Below are positions 10,603 to 22,524 of a stretch of 64,000 nt of DNA, piece after piece; position 1 is the stretch's first letter; every line of letters begins with the position of its first letter. This stretch comes from Macrolepiota albuminosa (Eukaryota; Basidiomycota; Agaricomycetes; Agaricales; Agaricaceae), in NCBI GenBank assembly GCA_027475525.1, contig JAMWFC010000009.1:2212187-2276186 (forward strand), written 5' to 3'. The notes beneath the pieces are model-generated. The model had not been told where the DNA came from and made no database searches. It was given only the letters and a program-made list of their open reading frames with translations. The translations under genes were made by a program, and so were the position numbers.

Positions 10603-11588
10603 TCACCTATTTTGCTCTGCTTTAAGTTCATCCCATTTTCCAAGACGAAAGATGCACGGAAGGTCCTCCCATACTCTATCTCTGCCCCTCCGATGCTGAA
10701 GCTTTGCCTGATCGATACACTTAGGACAGACCTTGAACGAATCCCAGTCATCGAACGGCTCAAGTGGATGCGCGACAGCTCTGAGATCTTCCATGTGGCG
10801 CCACGACATCAGCGGCGGAAGACGCGACTGGCACGGAAGCTGGCATCCGATGCCCCTCGTGAACTCGAAAAGAAATCTGTGTGTCAGGGCCTTTTGCTGC
10901 TCCCACAGCTTTTCTTTACCTGCAAGACAGAGCGCTTTATCTTGCCAGGAAAGAACGGTGTCATTGAGCAGGGTATCGTTCGGTATAGTTGTAGATACAT
11001 AGAATGCCCAGGGAAGAATCTCTGGGATATTAGTTTCGCGCGCGAGAGGTATAGCTCGTACAATGGAAGATGCATTGTATGAGTATTTCGAAGATAGGAG
11101 TATGTCGCAGTCGCTCAAAGATGAGGGGAAGATTCTCCTTAATCTTGAAATGCATTTGTCGCGCAAGACGACGATGTCGTACTTTGTGCTGATTCGGAGA
11201 ATGCCTGAGACGAATTGAATGAGTGTAGGGAGTTCTGCGTCATGCGGGAGCTTGTCGAAGTAACTGTCCACGTTAGAAATTGGTGAGGAGCTTCGGCTGG
11301 AAAAGTCTGAGCAAACTAGACTGACAAGGGTTCATAAAGTGCTCTCAAGACGTCCGTAAAATCATCGAGACCATCATCGAGGCGAACTGCAGGGATATTA
11401 CCTATCTTTTCGACGCCATTCAGAGGCTGCGGGATCGTGAATAGGTCTGCAAAGACTTTGGAGTGTTTTCCGAGAATCGACTTATGGACGCAGAATGCTA
11501 CGTCTTCTATGACGAGAATGATAGACCCATCGGAGAACCAGAACTCTTCATTTTGTTGAAGTTCCTTGTCATTTAAAGTCACAATCAT
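10603..11588 (-). CDS. BTB/POZ domain protein
   Basis: A BTB/POZ protein of about 307 aa, of the type expanded in mushroom genomes, where such proteins are often thought to be adaptors for cullin-3 ubiquitin ligases. Two exons: 11326-11588 and 10603-11263, with a 62-nt GT-AG intron. The start is the only ATG in the open frame (11588); upstream codons in frame are non-ATG. The N-terminal part has the BTB pattern: FWFSDGSIILVIEDVAFCVH, then KSILGKHSKVFADLF, then DDFTDVLRALYEP. The second exon begins YFDKLPHDAELPTL and continues with the ILRISTKYD segment and a C-terminal region containing a CPKC pair. It lies 110 bp downstream of the annexin gene on the same strand. The domain is clear; the partner is unknown. 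Confidence 0.8.
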
Positions 11589-11698
11589 CAAAGAGAAGCG
11601 ACTGAAGATGGTGGTAGTAAAAAACAAGCAGCTGTGATAAATCCAAATATGGCAATAAGTTCAAGTTCAGTAGCTATTATTACAATCCAATCGTATGA

Positions 11699-13699
11699 TT
11701 ATACTAAACTCAGGCTCTCCTTTCCCGCAACCGGCTTCGTCAACTCTAACAAAAGCTTTCGATACGAGCCGCTCGTTTCTTTGTTAATGTGGTACTCAAG
11801 CGTCGTCCGTTGTTTTTCGAAGTAAGCAGCTTTTATGCCTTCGAAACGGACGCGATCCCAATGAGCGCGCACAACCCTTAAAAAAAAGAAAGCGCGAATA
11901 AGGAAGGGATTCACTGGTTCGAGAAACGTAAAGAGTTTTACCGCCAGATGAGCTCATGATCTCGTGTCCCGAAACCCTTCATGGCATCGTGGATGAGTTT
12001 TGCGTCGCGATAGATACTTGGCTGTTCGCGCTTCGGGTCTGCACCTTTGTAGATGTGGAGCAAAGCGGCTTCCATATGGCCTCGGCTGTTTGATATGAAC
12101 TCGTCAAAACTTCGCTCAAGTTGGTGAAAAACAAAGAGACAAACAATTCGGCTCTGATTACCTTCGCGAATGATCGATACTTTTTGTATTTCCTTGGATA
12201 CGCTTCGAAGCTGGACGATGGTCAGCGACATTGCTTGCTACGTATACGAATACGTACATTGCTTTGAGATGTGCTGGATTTCGGTTGATGAAAATCTCGC
12301 AAAACGCCATCTATACATATTAAAAAGGAAAGGATTAGAAGAGACATAAGATTTTTTTACCTCGTCAGTTCCAAATCGTTTTTCCCCCGCGCTGTAGAGA
12401 ACATCTACGTCTCGTGCGACATGTGCGTAATCAACAGGTGCTGTATCAGGAGCACGATCTGAACTGAGAGCCATGAGAAACACTGAGTTGAACGTTAACG
12501 AGGTCTTGATGGATTATATACAAAGGGAGAACTGACTGCGTTTGGTCTTCATACTGAGGTCATTCTGAACATCTTGAACAAGGTTACGTCTTGTAAAATA
12601 TTGATATGCATTCACGAGAAGGCGAATATCAGACATTGGTCGCGCAAGGAGGATTTCCGTAAGTATCTTCTCCTTTGTGCTGAAAGGTTGTTTAGGACGA
12701 CAAGATGGCCATACAATGGTATAAGACAACACACCCCATGCCTTGCAGAGCTTCACGCAGCAACCAGACATCCCATCCCAGAGGTCCCATGGCAAGAGCG
12801 CGAAGGCACCAACTGTGTAATATAAAACCACGATTGAGTCGACGTCGCTGATAAAGTAAGTAAATTGACATACTTGAAGTTGAACGACGTCTCTTTGTCC
12901 AGCACGTCGACAAGCTGCAAGCCATAAGCCGCAACGAACCTATTTGAGACCGCCTGCATCTTCATTGCTGACAGGGGCGCGAGAGTCAATATTACTGGAA
13001 AAGGATATTGAGCAAGCGTGGAATGAGGACTAGCGCAATGACGTGATGACATACAGACATCGTCATTAGTACCAAATCCTTTCGTCGCGTTCCTAATCTT
13101 CTCTGCGTCTCCAGTTGGGTCATATCCAGGTACGATGGGATCGGCCGAGGTAAAAATGTTGGGAACCTCTGTTCCCAAATACCATGAAGCTTGAGCGTGA
13201 GATGCTTGAGGTGCCCCAGGATATGTCGAGGCTATTGGCGGCGGTGGCAGTTGTTGTGAATACGGTACAGGGGGCACAGTATATCCTGTAGGAGGCGGAG
13301 GATGATAGGATGTTTGGGCAGAAGGTGGCGGATAAAACGATTGCGGAGGTCCTTGTGGTGGATGATATAGTGGAGATGTATATGGAGGTTGGTAAGCACC
13401 TCCAATTGGTTGTCCTAGGATAGGAGGCGGGCCGTATCCAGAGCTTGACTGAGCGCAAAGTTAAACAGGACATAAAAAACAATAATACATGAAGTAGGAC
13501 AGACAGGTAAGCCGAACGGAAAACCGGGAGTCTAGAGCGATAGATTTAGAAAGGTTATCAGCAACAGAAATTGTTTAGTAACGAACAGTTGGTTCTGGCT
13601 GAGGTGGCTTCGAAGCGGAGACAAGACATTAGATTTTCATCAAAGATAAGCGAAACCGATAATTACGTTTCCACTGTAATGCGGCTGATAATATGACAT
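11699..13699 (-). CDS. Annexin with Pro/Tyr/Gln-rich N-terminus, 12 exons
   Basis: Predicted calcium-dependent phospholipid-binding annexin, 463 aa. Proposed exons, 5' to 3': 13667-13699, 13587-13607, 13505-13531, 13055-13448, 12874-12994, 12735-12812, 12537-12679, 12361-12482, 12258-12310, 12162-12210, 11942-12114, 11699-11876. All introns are GT-AG and all phases agree. The N-terminal ~120 residues are a Pro/Tyr/Gln/Gly-rich tail beginning MSYYQPHYSGN, resembling annexin VII/XI or fungal annexin XIV. Four annexin repeats follow: GFGTNDDVLILTLAPLS, GPLGWDVWLLREALQGMGT, KRFGTDEMAFCEIFINRNP, and MKGFGTRDHELIW then RVVRAHWD. Several repeats keep the G-x-GT start used for type II calcium sites. 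The gene uses tiny 5' exons of 21-33 nt. The family call is strong; the cellular role (membrane trafficking or repair) is inference. Confidence 0.88.
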
Positions 13700-14436
13700 T
13701 GTCCTTTGGTTTGGCAGCTAAGAAGCTGGTTTACAACAAGACAAGCTCCGATTTTATTGCCAGCGCCTCGGAAGAAAGTGTGCAAGGTCACAATGTTTGA
13801 AATCAGGGGCGCCAAAGTTTCAAGTCACCTAGATATATGACAAGCGTGGCGGTGTCAGATTGAGATCCGAAAAAACCTGCATTCCATTGATGATTCCCAG
13901 CATTATCTAAGAGAGTTTTCCGGAAACAGATTTAATGTGGTTTGAACTGACTTTCTCGAGGATAGGTTGCGTTCGAACCCGAATGCATGATCGACAAGTC
14001 CAACCACAACCACATGTGACTCTGTCACATAAGATGCGTCAGGCACCATCCACTCCCTTAAGCTTCCATGATCAACGGCACACCGAAAACGCCCAACCTT
14101 GGTATGTGTTTACACTTAGATCCTTGTCCTCCACAAATCTGCTCAGATAGGACAGTGCGCCGAAAGATTGTTTATTTGTGACAGACTAGGTATATCCGGA
14201 CCCAAAACTATGAGTATAATCAAGTGCGATCGGATGCCACCTCTCGGGAATAATGTCAACGTCAAATTCGACGCCCAGCGTGGCTTTTCCTTGACAAGCA
14301 CCTGGTAATTGTAGGACGTTGAAAATCGACTGGACAATGAAGGATACCAATCGTACCTCTACCATAATCGGGTGACGGTAGTCCTGTCCCCGTACATCTA
14401 TTGAATTCCATCCTTCCTGACTTTCTTTCTCCCAAA
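13700..14436. other. Intergenic region between MIT and annexin genes
   Basis: No convincing gene. On the minus strand a frame open from 14440 to 14186 directly follows the MIT-domain gene but has no ATG and no recognisable domain; it may be an unspliced 3' exon or untranslated region. The annexin promoter should lie just above 13700. Confidence 0.4.
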
Positions 14437-14864
14437 TCACGACTCGGGAAATGTGCTTCGCACACCATATGCTTCTCTTAGGATCCCTATGCGTACAATG
14501 TATGTGTCTAGCTGATGCTTTTCGTTAGTTTCAGAGGTTTTTTTGTATATGTACGACATACGATATCCTGGATCCTGTTTTCTTCGTGCCTCTGTTCTTC
14601 CCGAGTACGGTACATCTTGTAGTTTCGCTGATTCTGACCGCTCCCATGGGCTCTGATTCGTTCCAATAGCTCGCGCAGCAGCCAAACACTCTCGGTGTAC
14701 TTGACAAGAGCGCTCCGGCCGTCGTTTGCCGTGTCTAGTGTTACAGCCTCGCGAGCCAAATCAAGCGCGGAGACAAGGAGCCCGCGCATGTTCGCGTCTG
14801 TCAAGGACTCGAGAAGAGAAGAAGAAGAAGAAGCATTGGGACGTTGACGCTCGATTGAGTTCAT
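14437..14864 (-). CDS. Small MIT-domain protein
   Basis: A predicted 127-aa protein in two exons (14562-14864 and 14437-14517) with a 44-nt GT-AG intron. After a Ser-rich start (MNSIERQRPNASSSSS) comes the segment ALDLAREAVTLDTANDG followed by KYTESVWLLRELLERI, an MIT-type three-helix pattern as found in Vps4 and related ESCRT partners. The C-terminal exon (HQLDTYIVRIGILREAYG) continues the helical pattern seen after MIT domains in fungal homologues. No ATPase or other catalytic domain follows, so it is a stand-alone MIT protein or a gene truncated at its 3' end. Its role in endosomal sorting is inference. An alternative acceptor 10 nt downstream would end the protein early; I prefer the one that keeps the helix. 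Confidence 0.65.
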
Positions 14865-15264
14865 TGTTTTTCTCCGAGGATTGTCAAGGTAACTTGGGGA
14901 TGGGGAAGTGGGTCGATGTCGATGTCGATGCGCAGTTTATGAGGGTCCGCACTGCTATTCTGTCCCTGCATAATGTCAAGATACTTAGTACCGAGTACCT
15001 ACATAGTGAGCGGGATGGCGTCGCTGGGAACCGAAGTAGCGTCGGGAAGACCTGGAATGGCTGTGCAATTTTGGGATCCTGGGTAATTGATAATTGACTG
15101 TTCCATGCTTCTTTCCATGGTCTCCGTACGTATGTAGGTGTTCGAACAGCGGTTTTCTTGACATGAGTACCCGAAGGAATGGATGGGATAGCTGTAAATG
15201 ATTTGATCTGTCTTGGTTTTCAGCGCCGCACAACTCCGTTTTTCTTTTCTTTTCTTTTCTTTTA

Positions 15265-15780
15265 TCAATTTTGGCAAACTTGCCCATTGCTTGGGGGCGA
15301 GGCCTCGATGTAATCCAACAGCAGATACCAATGTTTGCCAGGATTGTTTCGAGAAACGCAGGGGACGGACTCGCTGAGGCTATGCCATAATGCAATTCAC
15401 GCTCTTCGGGGGGTGCGTTTAACCGACTTGCATGCCGTACGCGAAACCCATTGAGTACATATAATAAATATGCTCACCGCTAGTTTCGGTATAGCCAGAG
15501 AAAGGTTTACAAAGTAGCTAGGTTCTGGACTCAATTTTGGCAAACTTGCCCCATTGCTATAGGGTGAGTCCTCGATGTAATCCAACAGCAGATACCAATG
15601 TTTGCCAGGATTGTTTCGAGAAACACAGGGGACGGACTGGTTGAGGCTATGCCATAATGCAATTCACGCTCTTCGGCGGGCGCGTTTAACCGACTTGCAT
15701 GCCGTACGCGAGAACCCATTGAGTACATATAATAAATATGCTCACCGCTAGTTTCGGTATAGCCAGACAAGGGAAGAGTT
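15265..15780 (+). repeat. Diverged ~266-bp tandem duplication
   Basis: Two units, from TCAATTTTGGCAAACTTGCC at 15265 and again at 15531, continuing through TGTAATCCAACAGCAG, GCATGCCGTACGCGA and TATAATAAATATGCTC to GGTATAGCCAGA. The units differ by scattered substitutions and small indels, so unlike the 77-bp duplications they are genuine and old. The unit does not encode a recognisable protein. Confidence 0.8.
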
Positions 15781-16727
15781 GATAAAGTAACTAGCTTCTG
15801 AACCTCACTCACTTGGGCAACCAAAGCTTTCCTGAAAGGATACATCCCCATGACACTCCATAAAAAACACTTTCAACCTGGACAAACATCAGTATTGAGA
15901 AAAAAACGACCGTCATACTCATTAATTAATGCACGATAAGGTCCAGGCCGCACAGCCTGTACGATACCATACATACTGTAATTGTAATTGTAATTGAGGA
16001 ATAAAGTAACGCGAAAAACAAAAAATGCTGTACAAATGGTTCCGGAATCCGAACACCCGAAAGTGCGGCATCCACCGGCTCGCAAATGTTAATGAAGGCT
16101 GTCATCCAGGTTGAAGTTCGTAAGTAAGTTATGAATACGTATGCGTTTGGACTTCTAGATACCAATTCGGGCTACGTTACATGCCGTTGCCGTTACTGGG
16201 AACCAATATACGTCTATGTGTACCGATTCTGCCCCGTGGCTTCACTTTCTGTGGGGTAAGCAGTAACTTTTCATGTATTTTGTATACGACATTTCAATAC
16301 AATTTGTTGCTGCGGTATGGGGAAAGGAACTGTAGGTTCCTTCGCTCAAAAAATCGAAAAACCTGTAAGGGTCCGTGGTGAGCTGCAATGGGTGGGCCCG
16401 TTGCAGCCCCATCGGTACCGGTCACCCAGACGTCCTGATGCGTCGAGCATATGCCACCTTGTGCAAGCCGGCGAAAATCAGGGAGTGGAGGGGGAGTCAA
16501 AAAGAAAGCTTATCTGGGTCTATGTGCACTGTGAGCAGCTTTTGCGATGGTGGCGAGCGCAGAAAATTATCGCTCGCCCCTGAGGCTGACTCATGACATA
16601 GACCCAATTCTTGGAGCGCCTTCGTATCTCAGGCTTTCCAAGAAGGACATTTATGTATTACCAGTGGCCACAATCACCTGGTATTCAATCAGAAGTGCAA
16701 TTGCATAAATGATGACAAAACCCGCTC

Positions 16728-17258
16728 AGAAGAGCTGGCCCTTGCCAACACTCGAGATGTGGCATGCGCAACCAGCAAGCGGTAACTCGATGAACAACTT
16801 CCACCCAAAGAGATATTTTCCGGCTGTCAACGGACAGTGGCGGAGTTACGCGTGATCCTCCTTCAACTCACTAAGGTGCTAGAAGGCAGCTTAGCAGCCA
16901 ATTGGCCTGCCTCGCAACCATCGAAGCACTGTCCCTGCGGTCACTGTGGCCGCTTCGTGTCATGGGTGACTCAACCCAGAACTGGGCCAGCCCTTTACAG
17001 TCACATGACTGAGACAATAATCTAGACAAGGGTTCCTGCCATACGGTAGGGATACCGATACCCTTACCCTTGTCATCATCAAAACCCGCTCGGAAGAGCT
17101 GGCCCTGGCCAACACTTGAGATGTGGCATGTGCAACCAGCGAGCGGTAACTCGATGAACAACTTCCACCCAAAGAGGTATTTTCCGGCTGTCAACGGACA
17201 GTGGTGGAGTTACGCGTGATCCTCCTTCAACCAACTATGTTGCTAGAAGGCAGCGACC
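16728..17258 (+). repeat. Pair of diverged ~175-bp direct repeats
   Basis: A block from AAAACCCGCTC through GGTAACTCGATGAACAAC, TATTTTCCGGCTGTCAACGG and GATCCTCCTTCAAC occurs at about 16728-16894 and again at about 17085-17258. The copies differ mainly by C/T and A/G changes. The 190 bp between them contains no gene. Copy number elsewhere is unknown; it could be a non-autonomous repeat. Confidence 0.65.
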
Positions 17259-18093
17259 AGTGTGGTAGAGGGGGAGGACTTGCTGATGGAAATAAGCTGG
17301 GAGGGAGGCTGGAAGGATAAGGTGGAATGGACTCGGAAAATGGTGAGAATGCATCAGTTTTGCAAAAGACACGCACGAAAATCAGGGGATACGAATTAGG
17401 AAGTCGACTGAACGGATAAGGCAATAAGAAAATAGAGTTCAAGAATTATGAGACCAACCAACAGTTGGGAAACAAATTCTGGGAGAAATCGACGATGGAG
17501 CGTTGCAATTGGGGACACAGATCGGCGATTTAGAGAGACTGCTAAATAGGTATAAAAAGGCGTAGAGATAGGACAATAAGGCAGGTTTCTACACCCCACA
17601 ATTTCTTGACTTGAGCTGAGCTTGTCTCGTGTGCATCGTACCACTCGTTTCATATCGTCTGGTCTTGGTTGTTCGGCATTGTTTCTGGGTAGTTCGACGT
17701 CAAACACTGTGTGTTTGCTGTCTTCGTCAGCGTCTCTGAGTCCTTGCGGCTTCTCGGCGTTTCTGCTTCTCTGTCTCGGCTTTGTTCTCCGCTTCTGATT
17801 GATTGATTCGGCGCTGCCTCTCTTCGGCATTCTGGTTTCTTAATTGTTACTCTCAGCTTCTCGACATTGTCGACTTCTTTGCTATCATCGGTTGTCTGTA
17901 CTCGATTCTGTCGGTTGATCTACGTCTTATTGAAGCGTTTGTTTTCCTTCAGCCTACTGGTGCTTGTCTATTACTGAACTGCGATCTTCCGTCGCGTTGT
18001 GACGGACGATAACCCACTCTTACACGTTTTCGCATTCGTTCGACTAAACCGACGTCTACTCCTATCTACCTAATCGACTTCGTGTTCGATCCA

Positions 18094-19599
18094 TCAAGTA
18101 TCCCATCCCATGTCCACACCAGAATCCTGGTAATTACAAATAGTATCTCTCCGTCCCAAACTATTAATCACATGAGCCTGGGACTCCTCAAACTGAAGCG
18201 GGTGAGGCGCCGTGCGTGCCAATTCCTCCAACTGCCTCATGATCTCACGGGACACATCGCGGTTCCAATGTAGGAACTTGATCGAGAAAGGACCACGCTC
18301 GATGCGGGCCTTGACCATATTCACGAACTCCTTCGCGTCGCCAGCACAATAGCTCAACTCGGCGCTCTTCAAATGCCTACAAAAGAGCGGGCTGTTCCCA
18401 TCCCAATTCCAAAAGCTGACCGTATTCGTTAGTGCCCAGAGTATCTCGACAGCGACATTCTCCCTCAGATACGACGTGGTAGTCGACGGGAGCAGCGTCG
18501 AGCGGACGACGAGCTTCTGCAGCGTCACGCATGCCCGCGAGCGCAGGCAGCTATCGAGATCTTCTGTTGATGGGTACACGTCGACGAGCTTCAGCTTCTC
18601 CAGGGCGCAAGCGGATCGGGTCAGCAGGTCATATATGGCTCGGTCCTCTTCATCGACACTGTTGCGCTCATAGTGCCCCGTCCGCGCGTCGATGCTGAGA
18701 CGCGCGAGACGCGGTAGTATCAGCCAGCCGAAGAGCGGCTTCGGGTGGATCGAGGTGACGAGTACGAGCGTTGAGAGATTGTGTGTTAGGTGCTCTAGTC
18801 TCTCGAGTGGGCGCTCCTCTTTGGATATGATTAGCCCGAGGGTGATCTCGAGCTTGCAGAGATTCGGCGAGCGTGATAAGATGGTGATGCATGTGGACGC
18901 GCTGATTGCGGGCTCGATTTTCATGTCTGTGACGATGGACGAGTTGGATGCGACTCGGCTGAGGATTTTGGCTGCGAGGTTAGGCGAGGAATCGGGTGCT
19001 TTTTCTTCCTCGTCGTCGTCGTCGTCGTCGTACTGCTCATAGATATGCACTCCGCGGTGTGCCTGGCGACGGGTAGTCGGCCGATAAAGTCCCGAACCGT
19101 CAGAACTATCGTCGCTGACGTCCTCGTCCTGTTCGTGATTCGGACTGTCATAACTATCGTCCCTGACGTCCTCGTCCTGTTCGTAATTCGTCGCTTGTGA
19201 CCGAGATTGGCGAGGACGTGCATATCTCTCGTCTTCCCATTGCTCTAGTTGGGAAGAAGTACCTTCCAACAGATTCGATACCGGGTCAACGGCGGGGGGC
19301 CAGGCTGCAGGCGGGTTTTCCGGTGAGCTACGCACAGAGTCGGGAAATGAGCCGTCGTAATGGATTGTGGGCATTGCGTCGGAGTCAGGGGGGTATGCAT
19401 AAGACTGTGTTTGCATGGGAGGCGCGCGGTCTTCGTAGTGAGGAGAGTGGTGTTGAGGTGCCCTCGTTCGTGAATAATTTATCGATATCACTGGGTTTGG
19501 TATATAATTTATCACTGGGGCACGCCGGAACATACCACGGCGAAAAATTATGCTCGGTCGCGTTGTTGGATGTGAACCAGTGTGACCGGAAGGTATCAT
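18094..19599 (-). CDS. LRR protein of F-box type (C-terminal part, F-box not seen)
   Basis: An uninterrupted 501-codon frame with an ATG at 19599. The N-terminal ~215 residues are disordered and polar, with a short duplicated acidic segment (EQDEDVRDDS, EQDEDVSDDS) and a D/E run (DDDDDDEEE). From about residue 220 to the end there are irregular leucine-rich repeats: ILSRSPNLCKLEITLGL, HNLSTLVLVTSIHP, WLILPRLARLSIDA, CALEKLKLVDVYPS, VTLQKLVV and HLKSAELSYC. This layout is typical of the very large F-box/LRR families of Agaricomycetes. I see no F-box, so it may be an LRR protein that lost it, or its first exon may lie upstream. A role in substrate recognition by an SCF ubiquitin ligase is inference only. 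Confidence 0.65.
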   Translation of the reverse strand: MIPSGHTGSHPTTRPSIIFRRGMFRRAPVINYIPNPVISINYSRTRAPQHHSPHYEDRAPPMQTQSYAYPPDSDAMPTIHYDGSFPDSVRSSPENPPAAWPPAVDPVSNLLEGTSSQLEQWEDERYARPRQSRSQATNYEQDEDVRDDSYDSPNHEQDEDVSDDSSDGSGLYRPTTRRQAHRGVHIYEQYDDDDDDEEEKAPDSSPNLAAKILSRVASNSSIVTDMKIEPAISASTCITILSRSPNLCKLEITLGLIISKEERPLERLEHLTHNLSTLVLVTSIHPKPLFGWLILPRLARLSIDARTGHYERNSVDEEDRAIYDLLTRSACALEKLKLVDVYPSTEDLDSCLRSRACVTLQKLVVRSTLLPSTTTSYLRENVAVEILWALTNTVSFWNWDGNSPLFCRHLKSAELSYCAGDAKEFVNMVKARIERGPFSIKFLHWNRDVSREIMRQLEELARTAPHPLQFEESQAHVINSLGRRDTICNYQDSGVDMGWDT

Positions 19600-20125
19600 C
19601 TCGTTCGCTGAAGAGATGGCTCAGGATGGAAGATAGGCGCAAGTATACAAGGACGCTCGATACTCATTGGTGCTTTTAAGTGACACGAGAACAATACACC
19701 TGTTGAAAAAGATAAATACAAAACAGGACTGCACAACTGACAGCTGGCCACACTGTGATCCAATATCACGTGACTGCGTTGTGGTGCATAGCCACCGATG
19801 TGAGCTTGATTATCTATTTGAAGTAAGTGTAGCAGTGATCTGTCTATCATTCAGAAGTCGATGCGCCGCCTAGATGCCGAATTGAAGGGTTCCAAGTTGT
19901 TGCATCCCAGCCCTCTGTCTTGACCGCCGACCATTCAGTACTCTGCTCCACGGTAGCATAATCCGAATCAAACAAACAGCCCGTGCAAAGTGGCCCCACC
20001 ATGGCCCAATCAGAGGCCTGTCATGTCCTTCGTGCTTCGTGGAGCTCCCCCTTGCCCGTGACCAGGCTCATCATGATCTTTCTGCCTTCTGCTTCGCACT
20101 CTCGCGTCCAATAGCATACATCTGG
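19600..20125. other. Intergenic region
   Basis: Short region between the LRR gene and the possible small gene at 20197. No gene or repeat recognised. Confidence 0.4.
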
Positions 20126-20133
20126 TATATATA
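20126..20133 (+). promoter_or_regulatory. TATA box candidate
   Basis: TATATATA lies 64 bp before the ATG at 20197, in the CT-rich leader context common in front of fungal genes. It supports a transcription unit starting here but is not proof. Confidence 0.4.
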
Positions 20134-20196
20134 GATGTCACTCCCCGCTTGCTTGCCACGCTTTCCCCGAGTCTACGAGATCGAAAAACCTGCACT

Positions 20197-20594
20197 ATGA
20201 GCCATCATCCATACAGCGGTTCCGCGGGGTACATATACGCCCGCCACGACGTGCGTTGCTTCTCCTCGTTTCGTTTCGTCCCTCCTCACCGTATCCCTCC
20301 CGCAGAACCCCAACGCATTCACGTCCCCACAAAACACCAATCCATATGGACACATGAAGAGCCTCGTACCCGTAAGCCTTGCATGCGCATGTCCCCATCC
20401 CGGTTGTTCACATACTCGTACAATACAGATGTCCTCACTTGTCTCGCTCACGTGTACGTGGCCCCCTGACACGCGCTCTACAGCCTCGTTACCCGTGTGT
20501 CCACCACCACAACGACAACGACGAAGGGTGTTTGCGCGTTCTCTATGGAGTACCGATGAGCTCGGGTCAGCCAGATTCGGACCCGCAGCCGTGA
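20197..20594 (+). CDS. Possible small spliced protein, unknown
   Basis: Not recognised. A three-exon model gives about 76 aa: 20197-20250, 20306-20371 and 20484-20594. Donors are GTGCGT and GTAAGC and acceptors CCGCAG and CTACAG; all phases are 0. The predicted protein starts MSHHPYSGSAGYIYARHD, is rich in Pro, His and Asn, and ends SGQPDSDPQP. It has no signal peptide or membrane segment. Support is a TATA box at a fitting distance and coherent splice sites; against it are the short length and no known family. A second acceptor near 20428 allows another form. Confidence 0.35.
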
Positions 20595-20734
20595 ACGTGG
20601 GTTATTCAATCCTTTCTTTCACTTTATCAACTCGTTTACGTCGCCAGAATCGACTAGGGATTACATTCGAGAAGGTGAAGAAACAGTTTGTGAGGATGGC
20701 TGTTGTGTTTGTGCCCAGGATGCATCCTGTGTGA

Positions 20735-21647
20735 GAATAACACAAAATGATATGTATATGCATCCCTATCGACGAGTATGTATGTAACTTAGGTATAAAG
20801 TAAACCATCAGAACCCAACTATATAATGTAACCTAATGAAAAATGAAGGCTTTCTTTATTGAATATGAAAGTGTTCTCACTCCCTGGCACTCACAGCACC
20901 TCTCTCACATTGGCAAAAGTGTTCATTATGCATCCCCTCAAGCTCTATCCACTGGTGCAACTTCCAAGACTTTAGTTACACTTGTTCTCTCTTTGTCTAG
21001 TTACTTTCAATATATTTTTTTTCTATGCATTCCTTCCATCTTATCAGTGGGACCTGATACAAGTAAGTATCTTAATCTACAGTACAATTAGCTGGTGTAC
21101 AAAGTCCATAAATAACTTGAGCTCACCCTCAGTCTGCAATACAATGACTGAGAGGGAGCCTTCAGGAGAGCCCAGAGTGGTGGGGGGTTAGTCTCTTGGA
21201 GAAGTCTGGGTGGGAGGTCAGGGATGCCTGGTGGTATTGATCACCCAGTAGTTGATGTAGTCAGGGATGAGTCAGGAGGGCCACTCAGACAGCGGAAACA
21301 ATGGGCCTTGCCTGCCCCTACTCCTGCACCAGAGGGCATGTGGAGCATAACCCCAGTCACCAATGCCTTGACTCTCTCCAGTCACCTAGTGTCTATCAAC
21401 ATGGAGGAGCTGCAGGAGCAACTGGAGTGGATTGAGTAGGAAGCATAGGGGTTGGCCAACCAACATCAGGTGATGGTGGGCCATCTCTGGAAGGCATAGT
21501 TGAGTCTGGCATGGCCTGAGGAAGAGCAGGGTACAATGCTTGCCTTGCAGTGGGGAGCTGGAGGCCAAGCTCAATGCATTGAGGGTGAGGTTGGGTCAGG
21601 GGGATGGGAGACTGGGTCTGTCAGGCTGGACTGCCAAGGAGGAGGGA
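20735..21647. other. Low-complexity decayed repeat sequence
   Basis: The change from host-like to CpG-poor sequence occurs near 20.8 kb. From about 21127 the plus strand resembles a broken coding region (fragments such as MEELQEQLEWIE with stops between), likely from a decayed retroelement gag, but I cannot assign the family. Confidence 0.35.
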
Positions 21648-21866
21648 TATCAGGGGACTCCATTCCTTCATTTTCCCTTCATTCATTTTCTTATTTCTTC
21701 TGTCATTCTTTTACTTTACTGCTTTTATTCTTTCAACACTATCTATTAGTACTACTTTCAGCCTTTGAGGTGCTCTGGTTCTTTAGCTATTATTCAAATA
21801 AGTGAGGCTCCTTCAACACTGCATATAAACTGTTTACATAAGCCAGAGTTTGCCCCTTGTTTGTGC
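21648..21866 (-). repeat. LTR-A fragment
   Basis: Begins TATCAGGGGACTCC (TGTCAGGGG with a G to A change) and follows reverse-oriented LTR-A through CTTTCAACACTATCT and CAAATAAGTG to GCCCCTTGTTTGTGC, where it breaks off. Confidence 0.75.
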
Positions 21867-21871
21867 TAGCT

Positions 21872-22420
21872 AGCCCATGTACCAGCATCCACACCTAGTC
21901 CTCCTTCTCTTTTTCATTGAAACCTTCTGGTTGTTTCATGAATTGTGTCTCATTGTTGGAAAAAATTCCATACAAGAAAGCTGTCTTAACATTGATTTGA
22001 AAGGTGTCTCATCCTTTTGCAGCTGCCAAATGAAGAAGTATGTGCCAAAATTTCATGCATACTGTTGGTGAGGTTGTTTTGTTGTAGTTGCATTTGTGGA
22101 CATGTTTATACCCTTGAAATACCAGCCTGACTTTGAATCTAACTGCTTGGCCATGCTCATTGTGTTTAATTTTGAATACAGGTCATCTGGTCCTCACTTT
22201 TTGTCCCATTGGAACTGCAGAATGGGGGACCAGCTTGTATACTCCCATATCATGTAGGGATTTCAGTTTGTCACAATATGCCTGCTCCTATTTGGCTGAG
22301 TCGCCTGACTGCTTTGCCTCTGCCCAGGTCCAAGGCTTGTTGCTGAGTTTTGGTGTTGCAGAGTAGCATGTCAAGTCTTCAATCAAGGTGAGTAGACACT
22401 CAAGATCTTTGATTAATTAA
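21872..22420 (-). pseudogene. Copia reverse transcriptase fragment (RVT_2)
   Basis: Minus-strand translation gives a broken Copia RT N-terminal half with motifs LKSLHDMGVYKLVP, VFKIKHNEHGQAVRFK, YNKTTSPT, and then the VKTAFLYG block containing the first catalytic region, followed by QFMKQPEGF. Several stops interrupt it. It is a fragment of a Copia element different from, or rearranged relative to, the piece at 23410-25190. Confidence 0.75.
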
Positions 22421-22524
22421 GGCAATGTTGGCAAGGTCCAGTGGATCCAGGTCCTGATCATAGTTGATCTCTGCTATTTCTGGGCCCCGGTGGTTTACTT
22501 GTAGTTGTTGTGCTTGTACATTGC

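Larger units (their letters stand above)
14865..18093. other. Intergenic region with diverged duplications
   Basis: No convincing gene was found across 3.2 kb. It holds a diverged ~266-bp tandem duplication (15265-15780) and two ~175-bp copies of another block (16728-16894 and 17085-17258). A minus-strand frame at 17396-17830 starts with ATG (144 codons) but has no domain and unusual composition; I do not treat it as a gene. Confidence 0.5.

Noticed and set aside
17396..17830. A minus-strand ATG frame of 144 codons
   Set aside because: No recognisable domain and composition unlike the neighbouring genes; no supporting splice or promoter signal.
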